51,115 bases of DNA from Lachnospiraceae bacterium (GCA_017624855.1 JAGAMF010000001.1:1-51115); one strand, 5' to 3'. Shown: positions 8,034-16,707, numbered from the stretch's first letter. The notes: generated from the letters alone by a model not told the origin. Numbers and translations are program-made.

Positions 8034-9668
8034 CTATCGCGATAAATCTACGCTTCTGACTGCCTCTCGCACTTTTAAAACAAAAGTGGGAGATACCGAG
8101 AGCTCATCAATTCCCATGCGTAAAAATCGCTCTGTCAGGCTTGTATCTGCTGCCAATTCACCGCAAATACCAATCCATGCGCCGTGTTTATGAGCGCTCT
8201 GTGCGGAGAATTCAATCAGTCTTAAAATTGCCTCATGGTGAGTATCACAGAATTCTTCAATTTCGGGATTCTGACGATCCACCGCCAATGTATACTGGGT
8301 CAAATCGTTGGTTCCCACACTGAAGAAGTCTACCATAGGTGCCAGCAAATCACTGATTACGGCTGCTGCCGGAGTTTCAATCATAATACCCAATTCCACT
8401 TTTTCGCCCATTTCAACGCCTTCTGCGGCAAGTTCAGCCCGAACTTCTGCACAGATTGCCAGAATTTTATCCAATTCACCAACACTTGTAATCATAGGGA
8501 ACATAATGCCTAAATTACCGTAAGCCGACGCACGATATAAGGCGCGCAACTGAGTCTTAAAAATCTCCGGTCTGGTTAAGCAAATACGAATTGCACGATA
8601 TCCCAGGGCAGGATTTTCCTCTTTTGCAAGACCAAAATAGTCTACCTGCTTGTCGGCACCGATATCCAATGTACGGATAATTACTTTTTTGCCCGCCATG
8701 CTTTCAAGCACTTTTTTATATGCGGCAAACTGCTGCTCTTCCGTAGGATAATCGCTACTCTCCAAGTATAAAAACTCACTTCTGAAAAGCCCGATTCCGC
8801 CGGCATCGTTTAAAAGCACCGCGCCGATATTGTCTACGCTGCCGATATTGGCATAGATGTTTATCTTTTTGCCGTCCAGCGTCACGTTTTCTTTGCCTTT
8901 TAATTCCAAAAGAAGCTTCTTTTTCTCGACATCTTCCTTCTGCTTCTGCACAAGTTTTGTCGAAGTTTCCTCATCGGGATGAATAAAAAGTTCTCCTGTA
9001 AAACCATCTACGATGGCGCTGTCACCATCTTTTATTTCTGATAAAAATCCGTCGCCTAAGCCGATAATGGCGGGAATATTCATGTTTCTTGCCAAAATAG
9101 CTGTATGGGAATTAGAGGAACCGTGAGCCGTAACAAATGCCAAAACCTTATCTTTATCCAAAAGTACAGTTTCGCTGGGCGCTAAATCATCAGCACAGAT
9201 AATGACTTTATCGTCTCCGATTGCGTTGTCATGACCTCCGGCCTGAAGATTACGAATCAAGCGGTTGGAAATATCACGGATATCCGCAGCTCGCTCTTTC
9301 ATGTATGCATCATCCATAGCACCAAACATTTCCGCAAAATTGTCGGATGTAACCGCCACGGCATACTCCGCATTTACGGACTGGGTTTCAATGATATTGC
9401 GGATGGAATCGTTATAATCCTCGTCCTCCAACATCATCATATGAATCTCAAAAATCTGTGCATTGGCTTCGCCTACTTCCACCAAAGCCTTGTCATAGAT
9501 TTCCTGTAACTGCTCCGTAGCAAGGGCTTTTGCCTGCTCTACACGCTGCTTTTGTTCTTCCGTATCCTCAATTCGTTCTCTTTTTACGGAAACTTCCTGA
9601 CGCTTAAAAATCGATATTTTGCCAATGGCAACCGCTCCGTAAACACCTTTTCCGGTATATTTGTTCAT
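8034..9668 (-). CDS. ptsI: PTS Enzyme I (phosphoenolpyruvate-protein phosphotransferase)
   Basis: 544 aa. Enzyme I takes phosphate from phosphoenolpyruvate and passes it to HPr. The N-terminal HPr-binding and phosphohistidine domains carry the active-site His at residue 188 in NSHTAILAR. The C-terminal PEP-binding TIM barrel holds FRSEFLYLE, ALGYRAIR, GIMIETPAA and the FSVGTNDLTQY and GICGELA motifs near the end. Length is somewhat short of the usual ~570 because the C-terminus is compact. It is the last gene of the fruR-fruK-fruA-ptsH-ptsI run, separated from ptsH by 97 bp that include a perfect hairpin. Confidence 0.95.
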   Translation of the reverse strand: MNKYTGKGVYGAVAIGKISIFKRQEVSVKRERIEDTEEQKQRVEQAKALATEQLQEIYDKALVEVGEANAQIFEIHMMMLEDEDYNDSIRNIIETQSVNAEYAVAVTSDNFAEMFGAMDDAYMKERAADIRDISNRLIRNLQAGGHDNAIGDDKVIICADDLAPSETVLLDKDKVLAFVTAHGSSNSHTAILARNMNIPAIIGLGDGFLSEIKDGDSAIVDGFTGELFIHPDEETSTKLVQKQKEDVEKKKLLLELKGKENVTLDGKKINIYANIGSVDNIGAVLLNDAGGIGLFRSEFLYLESSDYPTEEQQFAAYKKVLESMAGKKVIIRTLDIGADKQVDYFGLAKEENPALGYRAIRICLTRPEIFKTQLRALYRASAYGNLGIMFPMITSVGELDKILAICAEVRAELAAEGVEMGEKVELGIMIETPAAAVISDLLAPMVDFFSVGTNDLTQYTLAVDRQNPEIEEFCDTHHEAILRLIEFSAQSAHKHGAWIGICGELAADTSLTERFLRMGIDELSVSPTFVLKVREAVRSVDLSR

Positions 9669-9716
9669 AACTCACTACCCCTTAAAAACTACTATGATTT
9701 CTTCTCTGCTGTTAAA

Positions 9717-9744
9717 GTATGTGGCAGGAAACCCTGCCACATAC
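9717..9744. other. Perfect 12-bp hairpin between ptsH and ptsI
   Basis: GTATGTGGCAGG (9717-9728), loop AAAC, CCTGCCACATAC (9733-9744). On the minus strand only a short T3 follows, so it looks more like an attenuator or processing/stability element that sets the HPr:Enzyme I ratio than a full terminator. Confidence 0.7.
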
Positions 9745-9765
9745 AATAATGGATTCTTTTATAAA

Positions 9766-10032
9766 TTACTCGCCGAAGCCGTTTTCAAACATGCCTGCAA
9801 TTTCATCAAGCACTGCCTGCTCATCTGCTCCGTCGCATACGATTTCCACTGTGCTGCCGCATTTGATACATGCTGACATAATCTGCATAACTGCCTTGGC
9901 ATTTACGCTTTTATCGTTTACTTTTAAAGTTATGTTACATTCTTTATGTGCTGCTGCAGCCTTGGCAAGAAGACCTGCGGGACGCATGTGCATACCCTGC
10001 GCATTAATTACGTTTACTGTCTTTGCTACCAT
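9766..10032 (-). CDS. ptsH: HPr phosphocarrier protein with Ala at the regulatory serine position
   Basis: 88 aa, the usual HPr size. The catalytic His is at residue 15 in GMHMRPAG, so the protein can carry phosphate from Enzyme I to the IIA domains. In Firmicutes the HPr kinase site is the Ser of NLKSIM. Here the aligned segment is NAKAVM with Ala at residue 47, and the codon is clearly GCA. The protein therefore lacks the standard regulatory phosphorylation site for CcpA-mediated repression. It sits between fruA (54 bp upstream) and ptsI, so it may be specialised for the fructose operon, with another HPr elsewhere. Confidence 0.93.
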   Translation of the reverse strand: MVAKTVNVINAQGMHMRPAGLLAKAAAAHKECNITLKVNDKSVNAKAVMQIMSACIKCGSTVEIVCDGADEQAVLDEIAGMFENGFGE

Positions 10033-10086
10033 GATATAATCTCCTTTTTATCATTAATATTGTCATTTTTTATAAAAATATTGCAA

Positions 10087-11997
10087 CTACTGAACTTTCT
10101 TTTTTAATAATCCAAGTAAAAACATACCTACAAGTGAACCAACTGCCAATGCAAGAAGGTAGAAAGGCCAGTTACCAACTACAGCGAATACGAAGATACC
10201 GCCGTGAGGAGCCATAAGTGTACAGTTGAATGCCATTGATAAAGCACCTGCCACTCCTGCACCAATCATGCAAGAAGGAATAACTCTTAAAGGATCTGCT
10301 GCTGCGTAAGGAATTGCACCTTCTGTGATGAAGGAAAGACCCATAATGTAGTTAACGGGACCACTCTTGCGTTCTTCTTCTGTGAACTTATTCTTGAAGA
10401 AAGTTGTTGCAAGTGCAATTGCGATGGGAGGAACCATACCACCAACCATAACTGCTGCCATTACATCGTAGTTTCCGGAAGCGATTGCTGCTGTACCGAA
10501 TACATAAGCTGCTTTATTGAAGGGGCCACCCATGTCGATTGACATCATAGCGCCTAAAACACAACCAAGGAGAATCTTACTGCTGCCACCCATATTGGTT
10601 AAGAAATCAGCAAGTGCTGTGTTTAACATACCCATAAAAGGATTTACCGCACACATAACTACTGCAATCAAACCAAGTCCTACGAGAGGATAAATAAGTA
10701 CGGGCTTAATACCGTTTAATGCATCCGGCATCTTATCACAAAGCTTTTCAAGACCAAGCATTAAGTAACCGCCTACGAAACCTGCGAATAATGCGCCGAG
10801 GAAACCGGAAGGAATGTCGCCACCGATGTTTGCGAAGGTACATCCTAAGGTTGCCATGTAACCGCCTACGAGACCAACTAAGAAACCGGGTCTGTCTGCA
10901 ATACTCTTAGCGATAAACGCTGCAAGTACGGGAACCATAAAGTTAAAAGCGAATCCGCCCACATTCTTAAAGAATGCCGCTGCTGCCGTATAAGTACCGA
11001 AGTTACCGTCCTGAGGAGCACCTGCGATAGTATCGATTAAGAATGCAAGTGCAATAAAAATTCCGCCTGCTACGGTGAAAGGTAACATATTGGATACACC
11101 GTTCATTAAGTGCTTATAGATCTTTCTTCCGAAACCTTCTGTTTCTTTGGAAGATGCATCTGCTTTTGCACCCTGATGCTTGTAAACGGGAGCATCTCCG
11201 GAAACAATCTTATTGATTAATTCTTCAGGCTTCTTAATACCGTCAGATACCTTGGTTGCGATTAACTTCTTGCCGTCGAAACGGGACATTTCAACGCTCT
11301 TGTCTGCTGCTACGATAATACCGTCACATTCTTCGATTTCCTTAGCGGTAAGTACGTTTTTTGCACCGCCTGAACCGTTGGTTTCTGCTTTTACGGTAAT
11401 TCCAAGCTTCTTGCCTGCTTTTTCAAGGGCTTCTGCTGCCATATATGTATGAGCAATACCGGTAGGACATGCGGTTACCGCAAGTACACGGAATGCTGCT
11501 TCAGACTTAGGTTCTGCCACTGCTGTCGCCTCCTCGGGATATTTTTCTTTCTCGGTTGCATCGATAATGCTTAAGAATTCCTTTGCATCTTTTGCTGCAA
11601 GTAACTTGCCGCGGAACTCTTCGTCCATAAGAATAGTCATCAATCTGGATAAAACTTCCAAATGTACATCTCCGTCATTGGGTGCTGCAATCATGAATAA
11701 AAGGTTGGAAGGCTGCTCATCCAATGCTTCGTAATCCACACCTGCGGGAACAGTCATGGCTGCCAATGAAGGCGCTTTTACCGCTTCGCTCTTTGCATGA
11801 GGAATTGCAATACCCTCACCTACTGCTGTGGAACCCATTTCTTCACGAGCAAGAATGCCGTCTTTATAAGCATCCGCATCTGCAATGTTCCCACCCTTAA
11901 CCTGCAAATCAACCAGCATATCAATGGCTTCTGTTTTACTTGCAGGGCTTGCGTTCAACGCAATACTATCTGTTTTTAATAAGTCAACAATACGCAT
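10087..11997 (-). CDS. fruA: Fructose PTS permease, fused IIA-IIB-IIC
   Basis: 636 aa. Domain order is IIA (1-~145, phosphorylated His ~67 in AIPHAKS), IIB (~168-265, Cys ~177 in VTACPTGIAHT) and membrane IIC (~290-630, about ten TM segments with the NFMVPVLAAFIA and SIDMGGPFNKAAY motifs). This single-chain layout is typical of the fructose-specific permeases of Firmicutes, which import fructose as fructose-1-phosphate. It follows fruK by 20 bp and precedes ptsH, so uptake, phosphorylation and phosphate donors are encoded together. Confidence 0.95.
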   Translation of the reverse strand: MRIVDLLKTDSIALNASPASKTEAIDMLVDLQVKGGNIADADAYKDGILAREEMGSTAVGEGIAIPHAKSEAVKAPSLAAMTVPAGVDYEALDEQPSNLLFMIAAPNDGDVHLEVLSRLMTILMDEEFRGKLLAAKDAKEFLSIIDATEKEKYPEEATAVAEPKSEAAFRVLAVTACPTGIAHTYMAAEALEKAGKKLGITVKAETNGSGGAKNVLTAKEIEECDGIIVAADKSVEMSRFDGKKLIATKVSDGIKKPEELINKIVSGDAPVYKHQGAKADASSKETEGFGRKIYKHLMNGVSNMLPFTVAGGIFIALAFLIDTIAGAPQDGNFGTYTAAAAFFKNVGGFAFNFMVPVLAAFIAKSIADRPGFLVGLVGGYMATLGCTFANIGGDIPSGFLGALFAGFVGGYLMLGLEKLCDKMPDALNGIKPVLIYPLVGLGLIAVVMCAVNPFMGMLNTALADFLTNMGGSSKILLGCVLGAMMSIDMGGPFNKAAYVFGTAAIASGNYDVMAAVMVGGMVPPIAIALATTFFKNKFTEEERKSGPVNYIMGLSFITEGAIPYAAADPLRVIPSCMIGAGVAGALSMAFNCTLMAPHGGIFVFAVVGNWPFYLLALAVGSLVGMFLLGLLKKKVQ

Positions 11998-12017
11998 ATA
12001 AAATACCTCCTTAAAAT

Positions 12018-12923
12018 CTATGACTGCAATTGTTCAAGCAGTCGGTCAATGTCATCTCTCTTTGCAAGGCCGTCCGAAAACGCCGTTGCTCCTCCTGTTG
12101 CCGTTCCCAACTTCAAGGCGAACTCATAATCTCCGTCTTTGGATCCTGCAAGGAATCCGGCCACCATGGAATCACCGGCTCCTACAGAATTTCGTACGGT
12201 TCCCTTACATACATCGCAAAAATGCTCTTTTCCGTTTTCGTCAATGAGCAACGCACCGTCTCCGGCCATTGAGACCAGTACATTTCTTGCTCCCATTTCC
12301 TGAAGTTTTCTTGCATACTGTGCAATTTCTTCATTGGTCTGTAAGGTTATGTTAAATAACTCGCCAAGCTCATGATTGTTGGGCTTAACAAGGAAGGGTT
12401 TATATTTCATCACGCGGAGTAAAAGTTCTCCGGTTGCATCCACAACTGCCTTAATGTTTTTACTGCTTAAATGCTGTAAAATCTGTTCGTATATATCTGC
12501 CGGCAGTGTATTGGGAATGCTTCCTGCCAAAACAATGGTGTCGCCGTCCTGCAAGCAATCCAATTTGGCAAAAAGTTCTTTTATGGCATCCTCTGTAATG
12601 TGAGGTCCCTGTCCGTTTAATTCGGTTTCCTGTGAAGATTTGATTTTTACATTGATTCTGGAAAAACCGTTCTCAAGATGTACAAAGTCCGTTTCAATCC
12701 CTGCTTCCTGCACGCCCTTCTCAATGGCAACTCCGGTAAAACCGGCTACAAAACCAAGGGCAATGGAGGGCATATCCAATTCTTTTAATACCATGGATAC
12801 ATTAATTCCTTTTCCACCGAAGTAGATTTCTTCGCTGTTGCTTCGGTTTGTGGCTCCGATTACCATTTCACCGGTTCTTACCACATAATCAATGGCGGGA
12901 TTAAAAGTAACTGTGTATATCAT
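12018..12923 (-). CDS. fruK: 1-phosphofructokinase
   Basis: 301 aa PfkB-family sugar kinase. It carries the glycine-rich substrate motif FGGKGINVS (~residues 35-43) and the C-terminal nucleotide/anion-hole motif GAGDSMVAGF with the catalytic Asp (~250). It phosphorylates the fructose-1-phosphate delivered by FruA to fructose-1,6-bisphosphate, in the cytoplasm. The start codon follows the fruR stop by 1 bp, indicating translational coupling. Related tagatose-6-phosphate kinases share the fold, but the fruR/fruA context settles the call. Confidence 0.93.
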   Translation of the reverse strand: MIYTVTFNPAIDYVVRTGEMVIGATNRSNSEEIYFGGKGINVSMVLKELDMPSIALGFVAGFTGVAIEKGVQEAGIETDFVHLENGFSRINVKIKSSQETELNGQGPHITEDAIKELFAKLDCLQDGDTIVLAGSIPNTLPADIYEQILQHLSSKNIKAVVDATGELLLRVMKYKPFLVKPNNHELGELFNITLQTNEEIAQYARKLQEMGARNVLVSMAGDGALLIDENGKEHFCDVCKGTVRNSVGAGDSMVAGFLAGSKDGDYEFALKLGTATGGATAFSDGLAKRDDIDRLLEQLQS

Positions 12924-12924
12924 G

Positions 12925-13674
12925 TTATAAAACCTCCTTCACGGATGCCTCCGTCTGATATTTCTTATTTTCCAATTTATCGGTAATGATTTTACCTTCT
13001 GATAAAGGTGCGAAGGTAATTGCTGTAATTCTGTCGAATTTTGAATGGTCTGCGAGGAAGAAAACTTCCCGGCTGTTCTTAATTGCTGCTTTTTTTACTT
13101 CCGCTTCTCTTTTATCGGGAGTGGTAAATCCCGCATTAAAAGAGATACCGTTTACACCAACAAAACTCTTGGTAAAATTATATTCGCTTAAGGTTAAAAC
13201 ACAGGCAGCACCTACGATAGCTTCTGTGGTTCCTTTTACCTCACCGGCAGGAACATATACCTTAAAACCATTTAAAGCAAGCTTTCTTGCATGGACGAAC
13301 CCGTTTGTTACAAAGGTTACATCCACCTTGGGTATGTACTGAATCATTTTCTCAGTTGTTGTTCCGGCGTCCATGTAGATAAAGTCACCGTCTTCTATTA
13401 AAGAAGCTGCGTATTTGGCAATTGCTTCTTTTTCTTCTGCAAAAAGCTTTTCTTTCTCATCTACATTACGCTCTGTCATGGCAAAAGTGTTGTCCGTGTT
13501 GGATCTTGCACCGCCTCTGACTTTAATCAACGCACCCTTTTCATCCAAATAGATTAAGTCGCGTCTGATTGTGGATTCGGAAGTGTCTAACATGGTACAC
13601 AATTCTGTCAGTGTTGCACTTCCCTGTCGATTGACAATTTCTAAAATACTTGAATAACGATCTTCTGTAAGCAT
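12925..13674 (-). CDS. fruR: DeoR-family fructose operon repressor
   Basis: Start taken at the ATG 13672-13674 because GGAGG lies 6 nt upstream; a longer in-frame start at 13707 has no such site. This gives 249 aa. The HTH is ATLTELCTMLDTSESTIRRD (~residues 20-39) and is followed by DEKGALIKVRGGA. The C-terminal sugar-phosphate sensor domain has DAGTTTEKM and FLADHSKF motifs. It is first in the operon, so it likely controls its own transcription. Four TTCTTTCA repeats upstream of the promoter are the probable operators; fructose-1-phosphate is the expected effector from the family. Confidence 0.9.
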   Translation of the reverse strand: MLTEDRYSSILEIVNRQGSATLTELCTMLDTSESTIRRDLIYLDEKGALIKVRGGARSNTDNTFAMTERNVDEKEKLFAEEKEAIAKYAASLIEDGDFIYMDAGTTTEKMIQYIPKVDVTFVTNGFVHARKLALNGFKVYVPAGEVKGTTEAIVGAACVLTLSEYNFTKSFVGVNGISFNAGFTTPDKREAEVKKAAIKNSREVFFLADHSKFDRITAITFAPLSEGKIITDKLENKKYQTEASVKEVL

Positions 13675-13747
13675 GGCCGGCCTCCATTTTTTCCTCTTCC
13701 CATTCACGTCTGAATGTTTTTGGAAGATTTTGATAGTTTATGATTGT

Positions 13748-13852
13748 ATAATGCCATAATTCTTTTCATTTGTCAACTATAAATCTTTCATTTTCTTTCA
13801 TTTTCGGTCACATTCTTTCAAATTAAGTAAAATTAATTGGTTAATTCTTTCA
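13748..13852 (-). promoter_or_regulatory. fru operon promoter with four direct-repeat operator candidates
   Basis: Minus strand TTGACA (13771-13776), 17-nt spacer, CATTAT (13748-13753). Upstream of the -35 the + strand motif TCTTTCA ends at 13790, 13800, 13820 and 13852, three of the four copies as TTCTTTCA. The spacing is close to whole helical turns (10, 20, 32 bp), typical of DeoR-family operators made of direct repeats. Confidence 0.65.
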
Positions 13853-13863
13853 TTTTCATTTAA

Positions 13864-14067
13864 AACTGTATCAATTTTTACCATATCTTCATATTTATAG
13901 TAAAAACTTTGGAGATTAATTCTGTTTTAACAGTAAGAAATCCTGAAGGCACCGCTGCTGCCCTGTCTGATTTGTTCAATCATTTTTATGCTCTTTTTAT
14001 TTTTGATGAAGGATATCCTAAAAATAAAGCTAATTTAATTAAAAATTTATTTCAAAAGTTTTTATGA
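13864..14067 (+). other. Open stretch without a start codon, possible gene remnant
   Basis: The + strand is open from 13864 to the TGA at 14065-14067. It reads like protein in its second half (for example VRNPEGTAAALSDLFNHFY), but no ATG or GTG with a ribosome site precedes it; only a TTG at 13909 is in frame. It may be the tail of a decayed gene or chance. The rest of 13853-14140 is AT-rich with nothing else recognised. Confidence 0.2.
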
Positions 14068-14146
14068 AAAATTTTCGGCAAATATTTTCTTTGGTTTTTA
14101 TCCGAAATTTTTGCATATAATTTTTTTAGAAGTTTTCTTAAAACAC

Positions 14147-14175
14147 TTGATTTTATTTTTTTCTCGTGTTAGACT
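14147..14175 (+). promoter_or_regulatory. Candidate promoter of the RNA upstream of the abi gene
   Basis: TTGATT (14147-14152), 17-nt spacer, TAGACT (14170-14175). Each box matches consensus at four of six positions. It would start transcription near 14182, just before the structured RNA. Confidence 0.45.
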
Positions 14176-14181
14176 ACTTTC

Positions 14182-14249
14182 ACTGATCAGGTTGCAGAAA
14201 CTTGCGATGCCTGCGACCGGAAGGAGGACCTGCGGGCCCTTCTTTTTTT
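14182..14249 (+). ncRNA. Small structured RNA with terminator ahead of the abi gene
   Basis: GTTGCAG (14191-14197) can pair with CTGCGAC (14211-14217). GAAGG (14220-14224) pairs with CCTTC (14238-14242), followed by seven T, a terminator just 31 nt before the abi start. CCTGCG also recurs in the terminal loop, allowing a tertiary contact. A conserved RNA upstream of AbiF genes (the AbiF RNA motif) is known; this matches in position and size, but the family consensus could not be checked. Confidence 0.5.
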
Positions 14250-14279
14250 CTCTTTAATCCATTCTATAGGAGCGTGTCT

Positions 14280-15230
14280 ATGGTAAAAAAAGAACCCAAA
14301 CCTTTTCTTACTTATGAGGAACAAATCCGGAATTTACTTCACCGAAAAAATCTTTATATAAAAAATTCCATTTATGCCACAGAAAAGCTGCATGACATTT
14401 GTTATTACTCTTTAATCGATGGTTATAAAAGCTTATTTTATAATCCAATGTCGCGTACCTACGAAACCGGTACCTGCTTTGAAGATATTGTCGCCCTATA
14501 TGACTTTGATGAAAATCTTCGATCACTTATTTTTCAATATATATGTCACATAGAACAAAAATTGCGTTCCATCATATCCTATTCTTTTTGTGAAATTCAT
14601 ACGGCAAATCAGACTGCATATCTCACTCCTACCAATTATAACTACACGCTAAAAAATCAAAAAGATATCAATAAATTAATCAAATTTCTTTCCTTTGAAG
14701 CAAACATAAATACAGAACATACTTATGTGGTATATCAACGGGCTACATACTCTAATGTACCTTTATGGGTTGTTATGAACACATTAACTTTCGGACAAAC
14801 CTCTAAAATGTTTTCGCTTTTTACTTCAAGCATGCAATCGAAAATTACTATAAACTACAACTATGTTACAGAAAAAGAACTTGTACAGTATTTAAAAGTT
14901 TTAACACACTTTCGAAATGTATGTGCACATAATGAACGATTATATTCATTTCAGAGCCGATACGAAATACCGGATACTAAATTGCATTTAAAAATGAAAA
15001 TTTCTAAAAAGGGAAATCATTACATCGTCGGAAAACATGACTTGTTTGCAGTTATAATAAGTTTTAGATATCTCCTAAATGATAAAGATTTTTTGGTTTT
15101 TAAAAAGAGATTTAACCATTTAATAAAAAAATTTGAAAAAAATACAAGTTCATATAAAAAAGAAAAACTCTTAAGGGCTATGGGATTTCCTTCCAATTGG
15201 ACAGCTATCAGTAAATATAACTTATCGTAA
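14280..15230 (+). CDS. Abi family abortive-infection protein (HEPN-type, AbiD/AbiF-like)
   Basis: The ATG at 14280 has AGGAGC upstream, and the longer reading from 14202 runs through the RNA terminator, so 316 aa is preferred. The N-terminal KPFLTYEEQIRNLL... segment followed by YSLIDGYKSLFYNP, and the central helices with LRSLIFQYICHIEQKLRS, match the Abi_2 family. RNVCAH (Arg212 to His217) is a complete HEPN R-x4-H catalytic motif, implying ribonuclease activity. These proteins act in phage exclusion, and some are held in check by an RNA encoded just upstream, as seen here. Lower GC than the flanking metabolic operons suggests acquisition. Confidence 0.85.
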   Translation: MVKKEPKPFLTYEEQIRNLLHRKNLYIKNSIYATEKLHDICYYSLIDGYKSLFYNPMSRTYETGTCFEDIVALYDFDENLRSLIFQYICHIEQKLRSIISYSFCEIHTANQTAYLTPTNYNYTLKNQKDINKLIKFLSFEANINTEHTYVVYQRATYSNVPLWVVMNTLTFGQTSKMFSLFTSSMQSKITINYNYVTEKELVQYLKVLTHFRNVCAHNERLYSFQSRYEIPDTKLHLKMKISKKGNHYIVGKHDLFAVIISFRYLLNDKDFLVFKKRFNHLIKKFEKNTSSYKKEKLLRAMGFPSNWTAISKYNLS

Positions 15231-15234
15231 CAAA

Positions 15235-15263
15235 AAGCTATCGACACATTTTGTCGATAGCTT
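15235..15263. terminator. Perfect 12-bp hairpin terminator between abi and niaR
   Basis: AAGCTATCGACA (15235-15246), 5-nt loop, TGTCGATAGCTT (15252-15263). The minus-strand side ends in a T5 tract, so it mainly terminates the nadBC-niaR transcript; on the + side it follows the abi stop. Confidence 0.8.
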
Positions 15264-15293
15264 CCAACCATTTCTCTATATTTAATATTACTT

Positions 15294-15830
15294 CTACTGT
15301 ACGCCCTTGGGCTCATACTCCTGAAGCGGAGCTAAAAAGCCGTTTTCTTTCAGATTCTTCTCAATCAAATCCAAGGTTTCTTCACGGTCTGCTAAAATCG
15401 TATGATAATGATAGCCTGCCGTAACATTTTTAAGAAGACTGGATTTACCGGAAGCAATATCATCCAAAAACTGCTGCACATGTAAGCGGGATTTGATGCC
15501 CATCTCACCGCGAACCAGTCCATATACTTTATGGTAGACGAACACATCATCCACAGTGCCACCCAAATCCACAATGAGATTCAGCTCTTTTTCCACATCC
15601 TCATCACTGTGTTGCACCTTAAATACTCTTTTACAGGCGTCCTGCTTATCGATGACATAGCCTCTGGCAAGGGATGCCACAGGAACACCGGTAGCGCGGA
15701 TGATGGCGATATCCTGCACAATCACCTGTCTGCTCACATCAAACTGCTCAGCAAGACGAGAGGCAGAGACAGGGCTTACGGATTTTTTCAGACAGTCTAC
15801 GATTTCCTTTCTTCTTGTTTCTGCGTTCAT
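15294..15830 (-). CDS. niaR: NiaR-type NAD biosynthesis repressor
   Basis: 178 aa. The N-terminal winged HTH contains SASRLAEQFDVSRQVIVQDI (~residues 22-41). The C-terminal 3H domain carries three conserved His in YHKVYG, RLHVQQF and GYHYHTI, a metal- and nicotinate-sensing fold. NiaR represses nad genes when nicotinic acid is available. It is the last gene of nadB-nadC-niaR, and palindromes of the NiaR type lie in the divergent nadB/nadA promoter region, so a feedback loop is expected. Confidence 0.9.
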   Translation of the reverse strand: MNAETRRKEIVDCLKKSVSPVSASRLAEQFDVSRQVIVQDIAIIRATGVPVASLARGYVIDKQDACKRVFKVQHSDEDVEKELNLIVDLGGTVDDVFVYHKVYGLVRGEMGIKSRLHVQQFLDDIASGKSSLLKNVTAGYHYHTILADREETLDLIEKNLKENGFLAPLQEYEPKGVQ

Positions 15831-15850
15831 AGTTTTTTTCTCCTGTTATT

Positions 15851-16705
15851 TTACACCGCATGCAGATTCTTCAAGGACAAATCAAGAATCGGTGAAGAAT
15901 GGGTTAAAGCACCGCTGGATACATAATCCACGCCCAAACCTTTTAATCTTGCGATGTTTTCTGCGGTTACATTACCGGAAACTTCCACTTCCGCTCTGTG
16001 GTCGATGTAGTCGATGGCTTCTTTCAACTGCTCTGTGCTCATGTTATCAAGCATAATGATGTGCGCGCCGGCTTCCACTGCATCTTTTACCTGGTCAAAA
16101 GTTTCTACTTCTACTTCGATTTTACGAACGAAGGGAGCATATGCCTTGGCCATGGCTACGGCTTCTTTTACACCGCCTGCCGCACCGATGTGGTTATCTT
16201 TTAAAAGTACACCGTCGGATAAGTTGTATCTGTGGTTGTTTCCGCCGCCGACGCGAACGGAATATTTCTCAAAAATACGATTATTGGGGGTTGTTTTACG
16301 GGTATCAAGAAGCTTGATGCCTGTGCCTTCCAGCATTTTAACCATTTTAGAGGTGTATGTTGCCACACCGCTCATTCTCTGCAAATAGTTTAATGCAGTT
16401 CTTTCTCCTGATAAAAGCACGCGAATGTCGCCGCGGACTTTACCGATTAACTGACCCTTGGTAATTGCTTCGCCGTCTTCCACATATAATTCCACTTCGG
16501 TCTTTTCATCCAAAAGTGTGAACACACGGGCAAAAACCTGCACACCGCAGAGAATTCCGTCTTCCTTACAAATCAAATCCACTTCACCCATTGTAGCGGT
16601 CTGCATTACGCTGTTGGTGGACACGTCTTCGCTGGTGATATCCTCTTCCAATGCGCTCATAATTAAGGGATCTACTTTCAATTTCATGGTTGCCTGATCA
16701 AACAT
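15851..16705 (-). CDS. nadC: Quinolinate phosphoribosyltransferase (decarboxylating)
   Basis: 284 aa, standard length. It converts quinolinate and PRPP to nicotinate mononucleotide with loss of CO2. Family motifs are EDITSEDVST near the start, LLSGERTALNYLQRMSG (~110-126), LDTRKTTP (~137-144, substrate Arg/Lys), GGGNNHRYNLSDGVLLKDNH and late EVEVETFDQ and LDNMS. The ATG is 2 bp after the nadB stop, so the two are coupled. It supplies the last step of de novo nicotinate mononucleotide formation from aspartate. Confidence 0.95.
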   Translation of the reverse strand: MFDQATMKLKVDPLIMSALEEDITSEDVSTNSVMQTATMGEVDLICKEDGILCGVQVFARVFTLLDEKTEVELYVEDGEAITKGQLIGKVRGDIRVLLSGERTALNYLQRMSGVATYTSKMVKMLEGTGIKLLDTRKTTPNNRIFEKYSVRVGGGNNHRYNLSDGVLLKDNHIGAAGGVKEAVAMAKAYAPFVRKIEVEVETFDQVKDAVEAGAHIIMLDNMSTEQLKEAIDYIDHRAEVEVSGNVTAENIARLKGLGVDYVSSGALTHSSPILDLSLKNLHAV

Positions 16706-16707
16706 TC

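Noticed and set aside
14202-14279. N-terminal extension of the Abi protein
   Set aside because: It would translate through the RNA terminator and gives a Pro/Gly-rich peptide unlike the family; the ATG at 14280 has its own ribosome site.
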